Counted from the first letter of the stretch, positions 19,863 to 29,483 are shown. The stretch is DNA of 64,000 bases from Pandoraea thiooxydans (GCF_001931675.1 NZ_CP014839.1:3472001-3536000), one strand, 5' to 3'. Made by a program: numbers and translations. Notes: a model not told the origin generated them from the sequence alone.

Positions 19863-22800
19863 GCGGCGGCTCGAAAGTCTCGATTTCGCCCAGCGCCTTC
19901 AGGGTCACCGACAGCATCGCCAGATCGGCGGGACCCGCCGCATGCTGGTCGGCCGCCAGGCGTCGGTAGCGCGCCAGCGGCTCTTCGCGCTGGCTGCGCC
20001 AGGCCTCGATCAGCACCAGCGCATCGTCGCCCTGCGGCGACAATCGCAACACCGAGCGCGTCAACCCTCGCTTGACCTGCGCCAGCGTCTCGAACAGCGC
20101 GGCGCGTGCCAGCATCTGCCAATGCGTGCGGGCCGGCAGCGAGGCAATGCCGTCGTGCAGCCACGCATAACCGAGCAACTGGTCGAGCGCGAAATAAACG
20201 CTCGCACTTACCCGCAAACTGCGCCCGCACGCCGCGGCGACCTCGGCGATGTCGAGCGTCGCGACCAGCGCCTCGGTACTGGCCAGCTGCAAAGCCAATG
20301 CATCCGGCACGCCCCCCTCGACCAGGGCCGACTGGCGCTGTGCCAGTGCCTGGGCCTCGTCCTCGACCAGCAGGCCGTCGAGCGCCGGTGCCAGGTCGGC
20401 GACCGCCGCGCCAAAGTCCTCGATCGCACGCGACGCCTGCGCGCCTCCCGCTTGATGATGCAGGAACCACAGGGTAGCGCGCTCGAGCAACAGGCTGGTA
20501 TCGGCGAACATTGCCGCCTGCGCCTCGTGACCGACGCGGTCGTCCAGCGCGTCGATCGCCTGCCATACATCGTCCAGGCGAAACACCGCGCGGGCGATCA
20601 GGCTCGCGCGCACCACCTGGGCCGGCTCGGCGCCGGTCTCTTCGGTCATACGGTGCACGAAGGTCACGCCGGCGCGATTGACCAGTGCATTGGCCAGCAT
20701 GGTCGCCAGTATTTCGCGCTGCAGCGGATGACGCGTCATCGCCTGGGCAAAGCGGCTGCGCAGCGGCTGCGGAAAGTACAGCGGCAAGTCCCGGGCCACG
20801 AACGGCGCTTCGAGCAAGTCCGATGCAAGCAACAGATCGGACAGCCACATCTTGCTGTAGGCCATCAGCACCGCGCGTTCGGGCGAAGTCAGTCCCTGTC
20901 CGCCTGCGCGGCGCCGCTCGATCTCTGCGTCGTCCGGCAGGAACTCGATGGCGCGGTTCAGGCGGCCCTCGCGCTCGAGCATCGCCATCAGGCGCGCCTC
21001 GGCGTCGAGCCAGGCGGGGGCGCGATCGCGCGCCAGCGACAGCGCGCGAGTCTGATAGTAGTTGTCACGCAGCACCAGCTCGCCCACTTCGTCGGCCATG
21101 CTCGCCAGCAACGCATTGCGCTGCTTGAGCGTCATTTCACCGTCGGCCACCACCAGCCCGAGAAGAATCTTGATGTTGACTTCGTGATCCGAACAATCGA
21201 CACCGGCCGAATTGTCGATCGCATCGGTATTGATACGGCCGCCGCGCTGCGCGAACTCGATGCGGCCGAATTGCGTGCAGCCCAGATTGCCACCCTCGGC
21301 CACCACCTTGCAGCGCAAGTCCGCGCCGTCGACGCGCACCGCGTCGTTGGCGCGATCGCCGACCTGGGCGTGACTCTCGTACGATGCCTTGACGTAAGTG
21401 CCGATGCCGCCGTTATAGAACAGATCGACCGGCGCCCTGAGTATCGCGCGCATCAGATCGGCCGGTGCCAGTTCGGCCTCGCTCACCCCCAGCGCCGCAC
21501 GCACCTGCGGCGACAGCACGATCGATTTGACGGTACGCGCGAACACGCCGCCGCCTGGCGAAATCGCCGCGCGATCGTAATCGTCCCAGCTCGAGCGCGG
21601 CAGCTTGAACAGGCGCTCGCGCTCGGCGAAGCTCACCTGCGGGTCGGGCGCGGGGTCGAGGAAGATATGCCGATGGTCGAACGCCGCCACCAGCCGAATA
21701 TGACGCGAGAGCAGCATCGCATTGCCGAATACGTCGCCGGACATGTCGCCGATGCCCGCCACCGTGAAATCGGTTTGCTGGGTGTCCACGCCCATTTCTC
21801 GGAAATGCCGTTTGACGGATTCCCAGGCGCCGCGCGCGGTGATCCCCATTTTCTTGTGGTCGTAGCCGACCGAGCCGCCGGAGGCGAAGGCGTCGTCGAG
21901 CCAGAAACCGTATTCGGCGGAAATCGCGTTGGCATAGTCCGAGAAGGTGGCCGTGCCTTTGTCGGCAGCCACCACCAGATACGGGTCATCGGGATCGAAG
22001 CGCACCACGTCGGGCGGCGGCACCAGCCGGCCCTCGACCAGATTGTCGGTCAGATCGAGCAGGCCGCGCAGGAACGTCTGGTAGCACGCCACGCCCTCCT
22101 TCAGATACGCTTCGCGCTCGGCGGGTGCCTGCTTGACGACGAAGCCCCCCTTCGAGCCGACCGGCACGATCACGGTGTTCTTCACCATCTGCGCCTTGAC
22201 CAGCCCGAGCACCTCGGTGCGGAAATCCTCGCGCCGGTCGGACCAGCGCAGGCCGCCGCGCGCGACCTTGCCGCCGCGCAGATGCACCCCTTCGACGCGC
22301 GGCGAGTACACCCAGATCTCGAACATGGGCTTCGGCTCGGGCAAGCCGGGGACGCGCGCCGGATCGAATTTGAGCGACAAGTACGGTTTGGGAGCATGCT
22401 GCGCCGCGCGCTGGAAATCGTTGGTGCGCAACGTCGCTTCGAGCACGCCCAGGAACTGCCGCAGGATACGGTCTTCATCGAGATTGGGCACGTCGTCCAG
22501 CGCCGCGGCAATCTGCTGCTGCAGGTCCTGCACGCGGGCCTCCCGCGCGGCGGCGTGGGTCTCGCCCATGGCCGGGTCAAAGCGCGCCTGGAACAGCGAA
22601 ACCAGCAGCCTGGCAATCGCCGGATTACCGGTCAGGGCCCGCTCCATGTAAGCGTCGCTGAAGGTCGAGCCGATCTGCCGCATGTACCTCGCATAGGCAC
22701 GCAGGATACGCACTTCCGGCCACTTCAGACCGGCCCGCAGCACCAGGCGGTTCAGGCCGTCGTTCTCTGCGTCGCCCGCCCAGATCCGCGCGAACGCCTC

Positions 22801-24768
22801 CTCGAACAGCGGCTTGATATGCGTCAGGTCGACCTCGGCGCCGTCCGCGCTTTGCATGCCGAAGTCGTGGATCCAGATTGGCTCGGCGTCGTGAGGCTCG
22901 ATCCGGTAAGGGCGCTCCTCGTTGACCAGCACCCCCAGGTGCTCGAGCATCGGCAAGCTGCGCGACAGCGCGATCGGGCGCCCGACCTGGTAAATCTTGA
23001 AGCGCAACGTGCCGGGCGGCGCCTCGATCGGGCGGTACAAATGCATCGCCAATGCGCCGTCGCGCGCGCCCGCCTGGGACACGATCTGCTCCATCAGCTG
23101 GATGTCGTGCACCGCGCCGCGCGCGGCGTAATCCTCCCGAAAGCCCGCCGGGAAGGAGCCGCCATAGCGATGCAGCAGCCGATTGCCCTGCTCCTCGCCA
23201 CAGCGCTCGAGCAGCGCATCGGCCAATTCGTCCTGCCAGCGCCGCGCGGCCTGCACGATGCGCGCCTCCAAGTCGCGCACGTCGACCTCCGGCACCTGGC
23301 CCGGCTCGGTACGCACGGTAATGTGAATGCGGGCGAGCATCGACTCCGAGAGCAGCGGCGTGAATTCGACGCCGCTGCCCTGATACGCCGTTTGCAGCAA
23401 TTGCTGAATGCGCAGCCGCAGGTCGGTATTGAATTTCTCGCGCGGCACGAACACCAGGCACGAGACGAAGCGGTCGAAGCGGTCGCGCCGCACGAACAGG
23501 CGCGTGCGCTGCCGCTCCTGCAAGCGCAGGATGCCCATCGCAATCTCGAACAGCGTGTCGCTATCGATCTGAAACAGCTCGTCGCGCGGATACTGCTCCA
23601 GAATCGTCTGCAGCGACTTGGCCAGATGCCCCTTGGGCAAAAAGCCGGCGCGCTGAACGACGGCCGCCACCTTGCGCCTGACCAGCGGAATCTCGCCGGT
23701 CGGCTCCATATACGCGCTCGACGTGTAAAGGCCGAGAAAACGCCGCTCGCCGCACACCTTGCCGGCGGCATCGAACAGCTTCACCCCGACGTAATCGAGG
23801 TACCCGGGCCGGTGCACGGTCGCTCTGGAATTGGCCTTGGTCAGAAAAATCGGCGAGGCATCTTCGATCACCCTGACTGCTTCGGGCGCCAGCGCGGTGC
23901 GCTCGGCCGCGCCGGGCGCGCGCAACGCTTCGCGCAGAATGCCCAGGCCCGGCGACTGATCGGGCTGCAGATAATACGTGCCCTGCTCCGACACCAGTTG
24001 ATAGTCCCGCTGACCAAGAAAGGTGAAATGATCGTCGATCATCCACGCCAGGAATGCCCGCGCCTCGGCGATTTCCTCGCCCTCGTCCGGTGCGCGGCCC
24101 GCCGCGCGCTCGCGTGCGCTCAGCGCCGCGACGGCCTGCTGCGCGGCGCTGCGCATCTGCGGCCAGTCCTCGACCGCCGCACGCACGTCGCCCAGGACCT
24201 TGGCGATACCGGCATGCAGCGCCTGCAGGCGCGCAGCCTCGGTACAGCGATCGACCTCGAGGTGAATGTAGGACTCCAGCCGGCCGGCGTCAGCCGGCGC
24301 GCCGCCCGAAGCCTCCTCCCGATTGGGCGTGCTGCTTGGCGCCGCGCGCCGGCGCTGGCCGTCGACATCGCGCCAGACACGAAACACCGGGTGGAACGCG
24401 GAATGCAGCGCCAGGCCCAGCCGATTGATTTCGGTGGTTACGGAATCCACCAGGAACGGCATATCGTCGTTGACGATCTCGACCACGGTATGTTCGCAAT
24501 ACCAGCCGGATTGCTCGACGTCCGGGTTATAGACGCGGATACGCGCGTTGCCGGACGGAAAGGTCTGCGCCAGTTGCCAGTGCGCCATCGCGGCGCCATA
24601 GAGATCCGGCACGGCGCGGCTCATCACGTCGTCCGCGTCGGCCTGGCTGAAATAATGGCGCAAAAAGGCTTCAAACGCGGCCGGCGCCGCGCCGTCGCGC
24701 TCACGGGCAAAAGCCGCCGCCTCCTCGAGCCGCTGCGCTACTTTGTCTTCTGATCGTGCTGGTTTCAT
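19849..24768 (-). CDS. NAD-specific glutamate dehydrogenase, large (GDH180 class)
   Basis: A 1639-residue enzyme that converts glutamate to 2-oxoglutarate and ammonia with NAD. The length is normal for the large bacterial GDH class. It has N-terminal ACT-like regulatory regions (NDDMPFLVDSVTTEINR), the central catalytic core with VPVGSKGGFVVKQAP, and the nucleotide-binding and metal-like stretch PDVVRFDPDDPYLVVAADKGT, then FSDYANAIS. The start MKPARSEDK at 24768 is chosen because the longer frame upstream is low-quality sequence across the promoter region. A 1603-codon frame on the other strand is a composition shadow. Confidence 0.94.
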   Translation of the reverse strand: MKPARSEDKVAQRLEEAAAFARERDGAAPAAFEAFLRHYFSQADADDVMSRAVPDLYGAAMAHWQLAQTFPSGNARIRVYNPDVEQSGWYCEHTVVEIVNDDMPFLVDSVTTEINRLGLALHSAFHPVFRVWRDVDGQRRRAAPSSTPNREEASGGAPADAGRLESYIHLEVDRCTEAARLQALHAGIAKVLGDVRAAVEDWPQMRSAAQQAVAALSARERAAGRAPDEGEEIAEARAFLAWMIDDHFTFLGQRDYQLVSEQGTYYLQPDQSPGLGILREALRAPGAAERTALAPEAVRVIEDASPIFLTKANSRATVHRPGYLDYVGVKLFDAAGKVCGERRFLGLYTSSAYMEPTGEIPLVRRKVAAVVQRAGFLPKGHLAKSLQTILEQYPRDELFQIDSDTLFEIAMGILRLQERQRTRLFVRRDRFDRFVSCLVFVPREKFNTDLRLRIQQLLQTAYQGSGVEFTPLLSESMLARIHITVRTEPGQVPEVDVRDLEARIVQAARRWQDELADALLERCGEEQGNRLLHRYGGSFPAGFREDYAARGAVHDIQLMEQIVSQAGARDGALAMHLYRPIEAPPGTLRFKIYQVGRPIALSRSLPMLEHLGVLVNEERPYRIEPHDAEPIWIHDFGMQSADGAEVDLTHIKPLFEEAFARIWAGDAENDGLNRLVLRAGLKWPEVRILRAYARYMRQIGSTFSDAYMERALTGNPAIARLLVSLFQARFDPAMGETHAAAREARVQDLQQQIAAALDDVPNLDEDRILRQFLGVLEATLRTNDFQRAAQHAPKPYLSLKFDPARVPGLPEPKPMFEIWVYSPRVEGVHLRGGKVARGGLRWSDRREDFRTEVLGLVKAQMVKNTVIVPVGSKGGFVVKQAPAEREAYLKEGVACYQTFLRGLLDLTDNLVEGRLVPPPDVVRFDPDDPYLVVAADKGTATFSDYANAISAEYGFWLDDAFASGGSVGYDHKKMGITARGAWESVKRHFREMGVDTQQTDFTVAGIGDMSGDVFGNAMLLSRHIRLVAAFDHRHIFLDPAPDPQVSFAERERLFKLPRSSWDDYDRAAISPGGGVFARTVKSIVLSPQVRAALGVSEAELAPADLMRAILRAPVDLFYNGGIGTYVKASYESHAQVGDRANDAVRVDGADLRCKVVAEGGNLGCTQFGRIEFAQRGGRINTDAIDNSAGVDCSDHEVNIKILLGLVVADGEMTLKQRNALLASMADEVGELVLRDNYYQTRALSLARDRAPAWLDAEARLMAMLEREGRLNRAIEFLPDDAEIERRRAGGQGLTSPERAVLMAYSKMWLSDLLLASDLLEAPFVARDLPLYFPQPLRSRFAQAMTRHPLQREILATMLANALVNRAGVTFVHRMTEETGAEPAQVVRASLIARAVFRLDDVWQAIDALDDRVGHEAQAAMFADTSLLLERATLWFLHHQAGGAQASRAIEDFGAAVADLAPALDGLLVEDEAQALAQRQSALVEGGVPDALALQLASTEALVATLDIAEVAAACGRSLRVSASVYFALDQLLGYAWLHDGIASLPARTHWQMLARAALFETLAQVKRGLTRSVLRLSPQGDDALVLIEAWRSQREEPLARYRRLAADQHAAGPADLAMLSVTLKALGEIETFEPPLNSP

Positions 24769-24979
24769 GCCGGCTCCCGATCTCACGCGTGCCGGACAGT
24801 GCGGTGCCATCCGGATCGAATCATGAGCCCCCTGCCCCGTCGATCCTACTCCCCGCATCGTGACGGCGCAATGCGCGCCGCACGCGCCATGCCCATTCGC
24901 CGCCGCCGGTTTTCGGATTTGCCTTATGGTCAGGCGACGAACAGCGCCCGACAATGACCCGTCAATTCGCGAAACCTCC

Positions 24980-25053
24980 TTGGTGGTGCATTGCACAGGA
25001 TCACCGCCAACTTCGCCCGCAACCGACTTCCCCTCGGTTGCGGGCTTTTTTTT
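24980..25053 (+). ncRNA. candidate small RNA or leader: hairpin plus intrinsic terminator
   Basis: Two adjacent stem-loops lie in the 430-bp gap between divergent gdh and the atuA-like gene. The first pairs TTGGTGGTG (24980-24988) with CACCGCCAA (25002-25010). The second is the terminator at 25015-25053. No gene on the plus strand ends upstream, so the terminator must belong to a short untranslated transcript or a 5' leader of the atuA-like gene. No clear promoter is visible. A short reading frame (MTRQFAKPPWWCIAQ) crosses it but reads through the terminator without stopping. Confidence 0.45.
25015..25053 (+). terminator. strong orphan intrinsic terminator
   Basis: Perfect 12-bp stem (GCCCGCAACCGA with TCGGTTGCGGGC, loop CTTCCCC) followed by eight T residues. 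It lies 150 bp before the atuA-like gene on the same strand with no coding sequence upstream. Confidence 0.85.
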
Positions 25054-25070
25054 ATTCCGGCACTCGGCGC

Positions 25071-25076
25071 TATACT
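25071..25076 (+). promoter_or_regulatory. candidate -10 box for the atuA-like gene
   Basis: TATACT about 120 bp upstream of the start codon, downstream of the orphan terminator. No convincing -35 is present (TTTTTT at 17-bp spacing). Confidence 0.3.
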
Positions 25077-25198
25077 CCCACGCAGTCACGCGCGCCGATC
25101 CGACTGAGCGTCACCACCGTTCCTTGCCTGCGGTCCTTCGGATGCGGCGCGGCGAATCCGCGCCCGCGACGCCCGGATTCAATTCGCCTGGAGTCTGC

Positions 25199-26539
25199 AT
25201 GCAAACTATTCGAATCGGCGGCGGCGCCGGTTACTCAGGAGACCGCATTGAACCTGCGATCGAGCTGGCCGAACATGGCCGGCTCGATTACCTGATGTTC
25301 GAATGCCTGGCCGAACGCACCATCGCGCTGGCCCAGCAAGCCAAATTGAAAGACCCGGGCCAGGGTTACGATCCGCTGCTGGCCGAGCGCATGCGTGCCG
25401 TGCTGCGCCCATGCCATGCCAATCGCGTCAAGATCGTCACCAACATGGGCGCGGCCAATCCGCTGGCAGCCGCCGCGCTGGTGCGGGATATTGCGCGCGA
25501 ACTCGGTTTGCCGCGCCTGAAGATCGCCGCCATCACCGGCGACGACGTACTGGCCGCACTGCGCGCCGGCAGCTTCGTGCTGCACGACAGCGGCGCGCCC
25601 GTGAGTTCGCTGGGCGAGCGCATCGTCTCGGCCAACGCCTACCTCGGCGCCCAGCCGATCGCCGAGGCGCTCCGCGCCGGCGCCGACGTGGTCATCACCG
25701 GGCGTGTGGCCGACCCCGCGCTGGCACTGGGCCCGCTGATCCACGCCTTCGGCTGGCCGATGGACGACTGGCGCCTGATGGGGGCCGGCACGCTGGCCGG
25801 GCATTTGCTCGAGTGCGCCGGCCAGGTCACCGGCGGATACTTCGCCGATCCCGGCAAGAAGGACGTCGCCGGCCTCGCGCGGCTGGGTTTTCCGATTGCC
25901 GAGATCGCGCGCGACGGCACCTTCGAGCTCACCAAGGTCGCGGGCTCGGGCGGCATGGTCACCGAGGCAACCTGCAAGGAGCAACTGCTCTACGAAATTC
26001 ACGACCCCACCCGCTACCTGACACCGGACGTGGTGGCTGACTTTTCTCGCGTCACCGTGCGTCAGGCCGGCCCCGACCGCGTGGCAATCGCAGGCGGCGG
26101 CGGCAGCCCCCGGCCGGACACGCTCAAGGTATCGGTCGGCTACCTCGACAGCTACATCGGCGAAGGCCAGATTTCCTACGCGGGGCCGAACGCCGTCGCA
26201 CGCGGCAGGCTGGCGCTGGAAATCGTCGCCGAACGTCTCGCGCTGATCGGCGTGCGTCATACGGAAATGCGCGCCGAGCTGATCGGCGTCGATGCGCTGC
26301 ATGGCGCGGCGCTCTCGCGCAGCGGGGGCGAGCCCTACGAGGTACGCGCCCGCGTGGCCGCTCGCACCGACTCGCTGCGCGATGCGGTACGCATCGGCAA
26401 TGAGGTCGAGGCCCTGTTGACCTGCGGGCCGGCGGGCGGCGGCGGCGCATTCAAGGCCGCGCGCGAGGTCATCGCGGTACAGTCGACCCTGATTCCGCGC
26501 GAGCTCGCCAAGCCTGCGATCGACTTTCTGGAGATGTAA
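25199..26539 (+). CDS. AtuA-type (DUF1446) protein, large subunit
   Basis: A 446-residue protein starting MQTIRIGGGAGYSGDRIEPA. It has the family landmarks VTNMGAANPLAAA, ITGRVADPALALGPLIHAFGW and TEATCKEQLLYEIHDP. The AtuA family was named from acyclic terpene utilisation in Pseudomonas and is linked to acyl-CoA metabolism; the reaction is not firmly known. The usual partner is a small protein of about 105 residues encoded immediately downstream. Here that partner lies 1.5 kb away because an IS110 element is inserted between them, touching the stop codon. Confidence 0.88.
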   Translation: MQTIRIGGGAGYSGDRIEPAIELAEHGRLDYLMFECLAERTIALAQQAKLKDPGQGYDPLLAERMRAVLRPCHANRVKIVTNMGAANPLAAAALVRDIARELGLPRLKIAAITGDDVLAALRAGSFVLHDSGAPVSSLGERIVSANAYLGAQPIAEALRAGADVVITGRVADPALALGPLIHAFGWPMDDWRLMGAGTLAGHLLECAGQVTGGYFADPGKKDVAGLARLGFPIAEIARDGTFELTKVAGSGGMVTEATCKEQLLYEIHDPTRYLTPDVVADFSRVTVRQAGPDRVAIAGGGGSPRPDTLKVSVGYLDSYIGEGQISYAGPNAVARGRLALEIVAERLALIGVRHTEMRAELIGVDALHGAALSRSGGEPYEVRARVAARTDSLRDAVRIGNEVEALLTCGPAGGGGAFKAAREVIAVQSTLIPRELAKPAIDFLEM

Positions 26540-26637
26540 TGGATGCCTCCCTCCCTACGGGGATTGAAACTGGGACTGGAGTACGGAGATGAAGAACGTG
26601 GCTGTTCTGTGGAGTTGTCTTGCGGCGATCGCAAGGT

Positions 26638-26714
26638 GGACCCTCGAATGGATACGGCATCAAGGTGCCCAGGGTGTGATAGACCGAGGTCTTCACAAAC
26701 ACCATCGAGGGTCC
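26638..26714 (+). promoter_or_regulatory. long-range stem in the transposase leader
   Basis: GGACCCTCGA (26638-26647) pairs perfectly with TCGAGGGTCC (26705-26714), ending three bases before the transposase ATG. The right arm contains the only GAGG-like ribosome-binding sequence, so folding would hide it. Confidence 0.5.
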
Positions 26715-26717
26715 GAC

Positions 26718-27794
26718 ATGAATCGTAAAGCAAGCATGGGAGCTGGGCAAATCATCGGCTTGATCGACGGCCAGCAGGTCTTTGGGGTGGACATTGCCAA
26801 GAGCGTTTTCCAGCTACACACGGTGGACATGGACACTGGCGAAATCATTAACCAGCAGATCAAGCGTGCGAAGGTGCTGGAGTATTTCGCAAACCGTCAG
26901 TCCTGCTTGATCGGCATTGAGGCGTGCGGTGGTGCGCACTACTGGGCACGCAAGTTCAAGGCGCTGGGTCACAGCGTACGACTCATCCACGCCAAGGCAG
27001 TAAGGCCGTTTGTCTGCGGCAACAAGACCGACGCGACGGACGCACGTGCGATCTGGCTGGCTATTCAGCAACCTGGAACGAAGTTCGTGGGCATGAAGAC
27101 GTTGGAGCAGCAGGCGACGCTGACGCTGCACCGCCAGAGAGAGCTGCTCATGAAGATGAAAATCATGCAGATGAACTCACTGCGAGGCCTGCTCTATGAG
27201 TTCGGCACGATCTTCGCCAAGGGAGCGAGGGCCCTGCTCAGTGAGATGGAGACGGCGCTTGAATCGTTGGCCAAGGACATCCCGCAGTACGTAGCTGACA
27301 GCCTGCGAGAGCAAACTCAACGGATCAAGCAAACCGAAGCCGACATTAGGGCGATCGAACAGCGGCTGGCGCAGCGCCTGCGTGAGAACGTTGACATGAA
27401 GCGCGTGGCCGAGATTCCGGGCGTGGGTCTGCTCACCGCGACGGCAGCGATCGCCACGATGGGCGAGGCTCGCGCCTTTAAGTCCGCCCGCGAATTCTGC
27501 GCGTGGCTGGGCTTGGTGCCAAAGCAACGCGGCACAGGGGGCAAGGTCAATCTGCTGGGCATCTCCAAGCGAGGAGACACCTATTTGCGCACGTTGCTGA
27601 TTCACGGGGCGCGGTCGGTACTCACGAACGCCAAGGAGCCGGGACCATGGCTTGAACAGATCAAGGTGCGGCGCCCAGCGAACGTGGTCATCGTGGCACA
27701 AGCCGCGAAGATGGCACGCACGATCTGGGCCATCACCGCCAAGCAGCAAGAGTACCAACGGGGTTACCAGAGCACCAAGCCGCTTGCGGCCTAA
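26718..27794 (+). CDS. IS110-family transposase (DEDD)
   Basis: A 358-residue transposase. The N-terminal RuvC-like DEDD domain shows VFGVDIAKSVFQL (Asp), LIGIEACGGAHYW (Glu) and the closing pair GNKTDATDARAIW (Asp-x2-Asp). The C-terminal IS116/IS110/IS902 domain shows EIPGVGLLTATAAIATMG and GLVPKQRGTGGKVNLLGISK, then RGDTYLR. Full length and without frameshifts, so possibly active. Inserted between the two atuA-type genes. Confidence 0.95.
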   Translation: MNRKASMGAGQIIGLIDGQQVFGVDIAKSVFQLHTVDMDTGEIINQQIKRAKVLEYFANRQSCLIGIEACGGAHYWARKFKALGHSVRLIHAKAVRPFVCGNKTDATDARAIWLAIQQPGTKFVGMKTLEQQATLTLHRQRELLMKMKIMQMNSLRGLLYEFGTIFAKGARALLSEMETALESLAKDIPQYVADSLREQTQRIKQTEADIRAIEQRLAQRLRENVDMKRVAEIPGVGLLTATAAIATMGEARAFKSAREFCAWLGLVPKQRGTGGKVNLLGISKRGDTYLRTLLIHGARSVLTNAKEPGPWLEQIKVRRPANVVIVAQAAKMARTIWAITAKQQEYQRGYQSTKPLAA

Positions 27795-28074
27795 CTCGGT
27801 AACCAATCATCCATCACCTTTAGAAGGATATGGTGAGCCTTTGAAGGCGCACAGGCAGCACGAAGCGAAGTGATGTGAAACAGGTCAGACCGGGACGAGC
27901 TAAACCTGAATGTCATTCCGGACTTCAACAGTCCGTTTTGGAGATGAGGTGTTCGTCAGCGGATTACATCGGGGCCAGTGGCCGAGCGGGGCAACCCATC
28001 GATCCACACACTAGGCCGGATACAAGGCAGCAGCCGACTTCTTCACAACACGATGCGGGTTACTACCTATCGCC
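27795..28074 (+). ncRNA. candidate bridge-RNA region of the IS110 element
   Basis: A 280-bp non-coding right end between the transposase stop and the right inverted repeat. In IS1111-subgroup elements this position encodes the bridge RNA that pairs with target and donor DNA. I cannot delimit the RNA or its guide loops by eye, so this is a positional inference only. Confidence 0.35.
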
Positions 28075-28099
28075 GGGAGGCATCCATACAAGTTATGAC

Positions 28100-28417
28100 A
28101 TGCGACTGCACGATATCGCTCATGCGCGGGCCGGCGACAAAGGCGACATTTCCTGCATCTCGGTAATCGCCTACCGCGCCGAAGACTACCCGTGGCTGGA
28201 GCAGCATCTGAGCGCCGAGCGGGTACGCACCCACCTGGCCGGCCTGGTGGCGGGCAAGGTGGTGCGCTACGCGCTGCCCGGCATCGGCGCCCTGAACTTC
28301 GTGCTCGAGCGCGCGCTGGCCGGCGGCGTCACGCGCTCGCTGGCGCTCGATGCGCACGGCAAGTCGTACAGTTTTGCCTTGCTGTCGATCGAACTGCCCG
28401 AGCGTGAGAGTGCGTGA
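28100..28417 (+). CDS. AtuA-associated small subunit
   Basis: A 105-residue protein beginning [20 protein letters not shown], the signature start of the small AtuA-related protein that normally follows the DUF1446 gene directly. It ends [14 protein letters not shown]. No good ribosome-binding site is visible in the 12 bp between the IS right repeat and the ATG. The original one was probably displaced by the insertion, so expression may be reduced. The downstream aldo/keto reductase starts 40 bp after its stop. Confidence 0.85.
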   Translation: MRLHDIAHARAGDKGDISCISVIAYRAEDYPWLEQHLSAERVRTHLAGLVAGKVVRYALPGIGALNFVLERALAGGVTRSLALDAHGKSYSFALLSIELPERESA

Positions 28418-28457
28418 TGCGTTGCGCGCCGAGCCAAACCCATCGCTGGAGATTGCC

Positions 28458-29294
28458 ATGAAACCATCTATTGTGTTGCCGGACGGCACTGCCGTGCCGG
28501 CACTCGGCCAGGGCACCTGGACGCTCGGCGAGCGCTCCGCGCGCCGCGCCACCGAGATCGACGCATTGCGCCTGGGCGTGTCGCTCGGCATGACGCTGAT
28601 CGACACCGCCGAGATGTACGGCGAGGGCAAGACCGAGGAGCTCGTCGGCGAGGCACTCGACGGACTGCGCGACGAAGTCTTCCTGGTCAGCAAGGTGTAT
28701 CCGTTCAACGCCAGTCGCAAAGGGGTGATCCAGGCCTGCGAGCGCAGCCTCGAGCGCCTGCGCACCGACCGCATCGACCTGTACTTGCTGCACTGGCGCG
28801 GCGAAGAACCGTTGGCGCAAACCGTCGCCGGCTTCGAGGCGTTGCAGCAGGCCGGCAAGATCCGCTACTGGGGCGTGAGCAACTTCGATACCGACGACAT
28901 GCAAGAACTGTTCGCGACGCCGGGCGGCGCGCGGTGCGCCACCAACCAGGTGCTCTACAACCTGAGCCGGCGCGGGCCGGAATTCGATCTGCTGCCGTGG
29001 CAACGCGAACATCGCATGCCCATCATGGCCTATAGCCCGCTCGAACAGTCCCGCCTGCCGGCGCGCGGCGCGCTCGCATCGATTGCCGACGCGCACGGTT
29101 GCACGGCCATGCAAGTCGCGCTGGCCTGGGTGCTGTCGCGCCCGGGTGTCATCGCGATCCCCAAGGCGGGCCGACCCGAGCATGTGCGCGAGAACGCGGG
29201 CGCAGGCGACATCGTTCTGAGCGCCGAAGAACTGCAGGCGCTCGACCAGGCGTTCGCACCGCCCAAGCGCAAGCGCCCGCTCGAGATGCTGTAG
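28458..29294 (+). CDS. aldo/keto reductase
   Basis: A 278-residue (beta/alpha)8 NADPH-dependent oxidoreductase. The catalytic tetrad is recognisable: [15 protein letters not shown] (Asp, Tyr), FLVSKVYP (Lys) and YLLHWRG (His). The cofactor-binding end is [18 protein letters not shown]. Start at 28458 ([10 protein letters not shown]). It follows the AtuA-associated gene closely and is probably in the same operon. The substrate is unknown. Confidence 0.92.
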   Translation: MKPSIVLPDGTAVPALGQGTWTLGERSARRATEIDALRLGVSLGMTLIDTAEMYGEGKTEELVGEALDGLRDEVFLVSKVYPFNASRKGVIQACERSLERLRTDRIDLYLLHWRGEEPLAQTVAGFEALQQAGKIRYWGVSNFDTDDMQELFATPGGARCATNQVLYNLSRRGPEFDLLPWQREHRMPIMAYSPLEQSRLPARGALASIADAHGCTAMQVALAWVLSRPGVIAIPKAGRPEHVRENAGAGDIVLSAEELQALDQAFAPPKRKRPLEML

Positions 29295-29483
29295 CCAAGG
29301 ACGCACGGCAATCCAGACGCCTGACTGAACATCGTATTTCGCGGTTGATTTCAGGGCGCTGCGGTACATCACGAAATCGTATTGTGCGATGGATGATGAG
29401 CGTCTGGTGCCGAGTGCCGGGTGGTTGTGTCCGTTCTTCCGAGGAAACGAGGCGTCACGCGGGTTACGCTGGACAGGAGCGCC

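Larger units (their letters stand above)
26539..28087 (+). mobile_element. IS110-family insertion sequence (IS1111-like ends)
   Basis: About 1.55 kb flanked by 13-bp inverted repeats ATGGATGCCTCCC (26539-26551) and GGGAGGCATCCAT (28075-28087). It contains one transposase gene, with 166 bp of non-coding sequence to its left and about 280 bp to its right. No target duplication is seen, as expected for IS110. Terminal or subterminal inverted repeats and the longer right end are features of the IS1111 subgroup, in which the bridge RNA lies downstream of the transposase. Exact ends cannot be fixed without an empty site. Confidence 0.8.

Noticed and set aside
19942-24753. A 1603-codon open frame antisense to the glutamate dehydrogenase gene
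   Set aside because: Arg/Gln/His/Ala-rich composition with no recognisable domain. It exactly mirrors a well-conserved gene in GC-rich DNA, so it is a codon-bias shadow.
24954-25020. Possible Trp leader peptide (MTRQFAKPPWWCIAQ) before the orphan terminator
   Set aside because: The frame has no stop before the terminator and continues through it, no good RBS is seen, and the downstream gene is not for Trp synthesis.
26555-26573. CRISPR-repeat-like string CTACGGGGATTGAAAC near the left end of the IS
   Set aside because: A single copy with no spacer-repeat series and no cas genes; it lies inside the IS110 end.
27510-27575. Apparent loss of the catalytic Ser in the IS110 transposase (QRGTGGK instead of Q-S-S/T-GGK)
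   Set aside because: I am not certain which Ser is catalytic in this subgroup; GISKRGD just after it may supply it, and similar GTGGK forms may be normal. Not reported as inactivation.
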